Shown: positions 59,201 to 64,000 of the stretch, piece by piece | Position numbering within the stretch: position 1 is the stretch's first letter | How the letters are laid out: each line of letters starts with the position of its first letter | Assembly: GCA_023053545.1 (NCBI GenBank) | Contig: JAKZAN010000007.1 | Coordinates: 7,874,001-7,938,000, forward strand | DNA length: 64,000 nt | DNA from: Lepidurus packardi | Taxonomy: Eukaryota; Arthropoda; Branchiopoda; Notostraca; Triopsidae | Reading direction: 5' to 3' | Position numbers and translations under genes: made by a program | Notes under the pieces: model-generated | Told to the model about the DNA's origin: nothing | The model's input: only the letters and a program-made list of their open reading frames with translations | Databases searched by the model: none

Positions 59201-62200
59201 GACCCGTATTCGGAATGATTTACCCAATTATCTATCTGAAAGAGAAGCTGATGGTGTATCCGTGCTGAACTGGTACCACAGGTAGCTGCTCCGTTTAATA
59301 TGAATACATAAGAACCTGTTAATTAAACTCGAATATTAGGCAGTTCAAAGAAGCTGCCAAGGAACGGTACTTCAAGAACGTCAATATGGCCATTTATTTC
59401 CACTCATCCATTGCAGAATACTTCCTTGGTAACTTGTAATGCGTGTGCTTCTTTAGTGCACCGTTTTCATAATTCGAATTACAGGCACTTGGGGCGGGGG
59501 AACGCCTAAGCCTTTTAAGTTTACGGAAATCCAACGCATGCGGTTTAACCTTACCGAGAAAGAAGGTGAAGCTGACCGTAAGGTACCACTACAACCCCTC
59601 GTATTTCACGGCAAAGACGGCTCTGTTTCTCGGTACAACTTAAGAAAGGTAAGACAACTACTTATCTTTTTATAACTTACTTTTAAAAGCGAAGAAATGA
59701 GCACAAAAAACCTGCAATTTTATAGTTTGGCGAGTTGCCCTACCATTTGATACGCGCCAGACGCTTTGATGACTTGTACAATCATGTATTGTTCAATTAC
59801 CAATGGCTCCATGCCAAACTTTCATCGAGTCCTTTGCAAGCCGTTCTGAGTGATTTTGAAGACGCTTGTAACAATTTAGAGGACAGGGATGTTTCCAGGT
59901 AAACAACTTGTTCGGTACAGAAACGTTTTCTCGTATAGAGAAGTTCCATAAAGCCCTAAATAATAACCCTGTACTAAATGGTATATATTACCCTTCATGA
60001 ACCTAAACACCATAACTAAAACACCTGGATAAACACTCATTGTTCGACCAGAAAATACGTCCGTCAAAAACGCCGGTAATTTGAGCGCACATACCTTTTC
60101 TTTATTATTTTACGTTATCTTTCCTTTCAAATAAATATTTCTAGACTTTGTTATTATCATCTTGCTTTCTTTGTTTTCAAAAAATATGTCACGCCCAGCA
60201 TGTATTTGTGGCTTGTAGTTGAGCCTTCTCCATGATTGGCTAGATTTAAATATTCTCCTTTGCTTCCATATCCTCTTCGGAAGCTTTCGAAAAATTTTGG
60301 CTTAAAATGTACGGTTACGGCATAGGGAGATCATGTTGGTTGCGGATGCTTTGAGACTCGGAGGAGCTATATTGGGGCAATACCCGGACATGTTAGCTCC
60401 TCAGCTAATTGGGAGACTTTTGCCAGAAGCTCCTTCGCATGTTCATGTCAAACAATTGTTGGAGCAATGCGACAAAGAAGGAGCGCAACACTGCGCTTTA
60501 TTGCCCGCAGCGCATTGCATGCATACTCCAGGCGGCCCTCTTAAAGTACCCGTTATAGGATTTATCCGTCCTACAATGTACGTAATGCCTTTTATGTGTG
60601 ATATAGTACTCATTAGAAGGACATCAATTTGCCGTATTTGGATTTTGCCTCACCTCGGATTACCGCTACGTAGTTTCTGTGTCTAATAGATTCTTGACCT
60701 GGGATTTGTCCACCTCAGATTTGACGCGGGCGGTGAATCCAGGTATTGAAGGTGTCTTCCAAGGTCTGGTTCTTAGCCTAGACAACCGTTTTGCTGCAGC
60801 ATGGACAAATAATGGACAAGTATACGGCCTAACTTACCTTCCACAGCGTTTTACGATTTGAAAATGTCTGGTAAATAGACTGCCATTCTAAACTTGCTGA
60901 CCAGTGAATTAGCCCTGCTGAGCAATCCATTCAAAGAGGATCTAGTAAAAGGAGCCTTTTTACTCGATACACATTGCTTTGTGTGGGGTGCTCAAGAATG
61001 GGCTTTGGTGACCTTGCAAGGCCAAGTCCTGCAGATCAATTCCAAAATGGGTCCCGCAGAAATGCACTTGCTAAGCATGAATTTCACGTCACTAGAAGAC
61101 TATAGCATCATTCTTTGGAGCGGCCAGTTGGAGAACAAAAAACTTCAGTTTTACGCTGTGCAAGGAAAAATGACCTCACTCGCTTTAGACCTTTATAGGT
61201 ATTTCACTTTCATTAATATTATTACTGAATATTAATCGTGTTAACTTGGTCTGAATGCAGCGTTTTGGTAATGAACCAAAAGCGTAACATTTTGTACGCG
61301 AGCACGGAATTAAAGGCTGCCAACGTGAGTCTTTTCCACCTAGACTCCAACAGCAATGCCAATGAATGCGCTAAATGGGTCCGAGAATCCGTCTTAGAAG
61401 GCAGTGAAGCCTTGTTGCAGCTCAAACTGTCTGAAGATGAAGATTTTCTGCTGGGTACAACGGCACTGGGCTTCGAAGTATGGAACTTGGCCGAGGGTCC
61501 AGATTGCAAGCGTTTGGATTTCAAATTACCAGCTGGCGTACGCAATATTTCCGTCAAATTACTTACTTCGAATAGCATAGTCATGAGCAAAGACGCAGAG
61601 TATGCCATTGCTGGTGTTCGCAAGAATCTGTACGTCTGGAATACCAAAAACTCGCAATTGGTCAAAACATTGGATGCTCATTTTGGTCGCATTCTTGCCT
61701 TGGCTCCTTTCACAGCAGGTCCTTGGAATTCCGTAAGTTTTTTTTTATTATCAAGTACCATTTCTTAAAAGTATCCCCTACTATACTCAGGTTATTACGT
61801 CATCTATTGATCGTACAGTAAAAGTTTGGAATATAAACCACATTTTCGAGCAAGTCCATGTGATCGACCGCCATGAATTGCAAATTGACTCCATTTGGTA
61901 ACACACTTTGAATTGTTATTTTTTTATTTTAAAGAACGGAAGCTTTTCAACTTTGTACATTTTCCACAGCGTGTGCCAAAAAGCAAGCTTAGTAGTTACA
62001 GTAACGCGAGGCTGCGTTGGCGTATGGCAACTGCAAACAGGGAAGCTCATCGACCGATTGGCCGACTCAGCGTTGGGAGCTATTGTTACGCACGCGGTAA
62101 TTACACGGGATGGCAAGTACATTGTTTCGGCCGAATCCGGTAACGTTTTAATATGGGAATGGGCAACCCGAAAGGTCGTGTTTAAAGCCATGCAGCCCTC

Positions 62201-63656
62201 TGTGAAGCAAATTAAACTCATTGATACTGACGAAGTCATTGATAAAAAAGTTCGAGAACAACGATTTCTTGCTGCGTCAAGGTTAGGAACCACGGCTGAA
62301 GGACGTGCTGTACTCGTCATGCGGTACATAGTTGACCCTTTCCTTAAGTTTCTTGTTTAATTTTTTTAAGTAAAATAATTAGAGAATTGCCAAGTGGAAT
62401 AGCGGTCTACGAAGTAGAATGTCCTGTACGATCATTCCGTCCCGCTGTTTTTACAGGCGACGGTTTGCTGTTGGTAGTTGTGGGAGTGGAGCGTAACCGA
62501 GATACGCTGTTTGTATTTCAAGCGGCTACTGGACTACTGGTTCACAAATTTTGCCCACGCCGGCAAGTTTCCAAGGAATGCTTAGCTCTAAAAGTATTGC
62601 CCGGTAAAGCGGCCCACGTGGCCCTCATGGATCAAGACAAGGGTAAATTAAGTTATAGGGTTGTGGGCAGTAGCGTAACGAGGCTAAATGAAGTTAAGCT
62701 CTACCCCCCTTTAAAAATACAAATAAAAAAACACACACACGAAAAATTGGAACGCAAGGATCATATTAACTTTTATGAAAATGGCGACCAGGGCACGTGC
62801 CCTGGCTGTCCCACCCTCGTTACGCTACTGGTTGTCGGTCTGCTAAGCTAATCCTTTTATTGGCAGGAGTGGTTTTCGACGTACGGAGTAGGCGACATGT
62901 GAGGACAATTCGCCGATGGACGGGACCGACCACCCAGGACGGGCGCTACGCATTGTATGCTCCTTCCCGTGGCGGTTTAGAATTAATTGAACTCAAGCAC
63001 GGTACTACAGTGTTTAGCCTCATTCCCCGCATTGCAGAAGGCATGTTTTCCAACATTGCGCTCTTTGACAATACCGACCAATATGTCATGTACTACCACA
63101 GTGGCCGACGGACTATAAGACTCTTCAGGTAACCCATCTCGTGACTAGTATCCCTCAGTTTTTAAGAAAATTATCTGGTAAAGAGTCCGCGATGGGGCTC
63201 AGTTGGCAGACTATCGGCTCCCGGCGGAATTAAGCTCCATCTCTAGCACCGATGATGGCCGCTCTCTCGTTATTGGAACAGTGGATGGCTGTTTAGCTGT
63301 GCTATGCATAGTTGATCCTTCTGTAAGTGAACCCACGGGTTACCTGATGAGCTTACCTTCAAGGCTTATGCTAAAAGTACGCGTAGCAAGAGAGAAAGAG
63401 AGAGACATAATAGATACGAGTAGATTAAACGTCGTTTTGCTTGTAGGGCACTGGTCATTCCAATTTGCAGCTGCTCAACGCTAGTGATCATCGCGGGGAA
63501 GGAACAGGGCATGGAAATCGACCACCTTTGTCGTTTCACACTGCAGCGACTGTTGCAGCTGCTTGGGCGCAAGCAAATGCGTTATCAAGACCAACGTCTG
63601 CTCGGATAGCAAGCAACAACACAGAGAAAAATTCTCAAACGTGCGCTATATCATAA
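56287..63656 (+). CDS. NACHT and WD-repeat protein (NWD / QUI-1 type) with DUF4062
   Basis: Large cytoplasmic STAND-type ATPase with roughly 1,600-1,700 residues in about 20 exons. N-terminal DUF4062: [49 protein letters not shown]. Next MHNYFMS and TEREV mark the linker. The NACHT Walker [12 protein letters not shown] lies near 57872, and Walker B is [13 protein letters not shown] near 58435. WD40-like repeats fill the C-terminus (60690-63310, for example [20 protein letters not shown] and [16 protein letters not shown]). The closest known proteins are metazoan NWD1/NWD2 and C. elegans QUI-1, the latter needed for bitter avoidance. The start is the ATG at 56287, first in frame before the DUF4062. 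A Ser-rich insert of about 90 residues follows Walker A. Stop 63654-63656. Confidence 0.9.
59900..60329 (+). other. Longest intron of the NWD gene
   Basis: About 430 nt between the helical region after NACHT and the start of the WD40 half, against 60-110 nt for most introns of the gene. No ORF or structured element was recognised. Confidence 0.5.
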
Positions 63657-63703
63657 TTTCTTCCAGTAAACAAGAACTATAGTCAATAGTTGTTCCAAAA
63701 CTG

Positions 63704-64000
63704 TTACTTCTTTGTCCTGCTTTGGCTCACATGTCTGCCTCTGCTGAGCATCTCCAGTAATTCCCCCAACGTGATTGTTACAGGTCCTATGCTCTGAAGC
63801 TGCAAAACTAACCCAAGTGCAGGTTTAAATATATAGCGAGCTTTTCTAGATTTCGCCATAAACTTGCTCTAATACAGACTTATCTACAGAATGCAGAGCG
63901 ACCATTCTTGGGTCTTACGGCCTTGGGTCGTACTGACAGAGTTCTTGGTTGGCTTAGTATAGTACACATATTGCGTCGGAGACTCAACACCTTGGCTCTT
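63704..64000 (-). CDS. Possible 3' end of a minus-strand gene (partial)
   Basis: On the minus strand a 32-codon frame from 63799 to a stop at 63706-63704 (LQSIGPVTITLGELLEMLSR and a basic end) follows a TTTTGCAG acceptor. A GTAAGA donor about 120 nt upstream would join it in phase 0 to an open exon running to the window edge (...PRTLSVRPKA). If real, its stop lies 47 nt from the NWD stop, tail to tail. A second frame through the same exon is also open, and the protein is not recognised, so confidence is low. Confidence 0.35.

Overview
This is nuclear DNA from a small-genome animal, most likely an invertebrate. Every confident protein gene is an animal family (LRP1, PPIH, RPC3, MAN2C1, class B GPCR, M13 peptidase, ABCF3, NWD), and they are cut into many exons by mostly 60-130 nt GT-AG introns. 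A Daphnia-like crustacean would fit the gene density and intron size, but tardigrades, copepods and other compact invertebrates fit too, so I do not commit to a clade.

The first third (46-21775, +) is one giant gene, an LRP1 ortholog whose 5' end lies off the window. Its ligand-binding clusters of 8, 10 and 11 LDL-A repeats, its YWTD propellers, the membrane-proximal EGF repeats, and two NPxY endocytosis motifs match vertebrate LRP1 in order. Its introns hold extra material: a near-perfect long hairpin (3341-3518), AT-rich tandem repeats, a 5'-truncated non-LTR retrotransposon with a 24-nt target-site duplication, two identical tRNA-Ile(AAU) genes, and, most interesting, an apparent internal first exon (12075-12138). 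That exon encodes a signal peptide and splices in frame to the last LDL-A repeat of cluster III. It suggests a second promoter making a C-terminal half-receptor. The donor just upstream, if not spliced, would instead end the N-terminal half in a hydrophobic segment.

Next come PPIH (22540-23549, +), a 6.6 kb stretch without a supportable gene (23550-30134), and a four-exon single-pass LRR receptor (30200-35512, +) with a TATA box and one unusually long intron. After another gene-free 1.4 kb the genes are dense: POLR3C/RPC3 (36888-38855, +), MAN2C1 (39246-43512, +), a somatomedin-B-bearing class B GPCR (46843-43683, -), a PPP1R35-like protein (48284-47232, -), an M13 neprilysin/ECE-type peptidase (49278-52459, +), ABCF3 (52819-56013, +) and an NWD-type DUF4062-NACHT-WD40 protein (56287-63656, +). 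The right edge shows what may be the last exons of a minus-strand gene.

The genes do not form one pathway. They mix housekeeping functions (splicing cyclophilin, Pol III subunit, free-oligosaccharide mannosidase, ABCF ATPase) with cell-surface proteins (LRP1, LRR receptor, GPCR, M13 ectopeptidase). Exon boundaries were read by eye from GT/AG sites and reading frame. For PPIH, the LRR gene, RPC3, the GPCR and the M13 gene the exon lengths sum to an intact frame.
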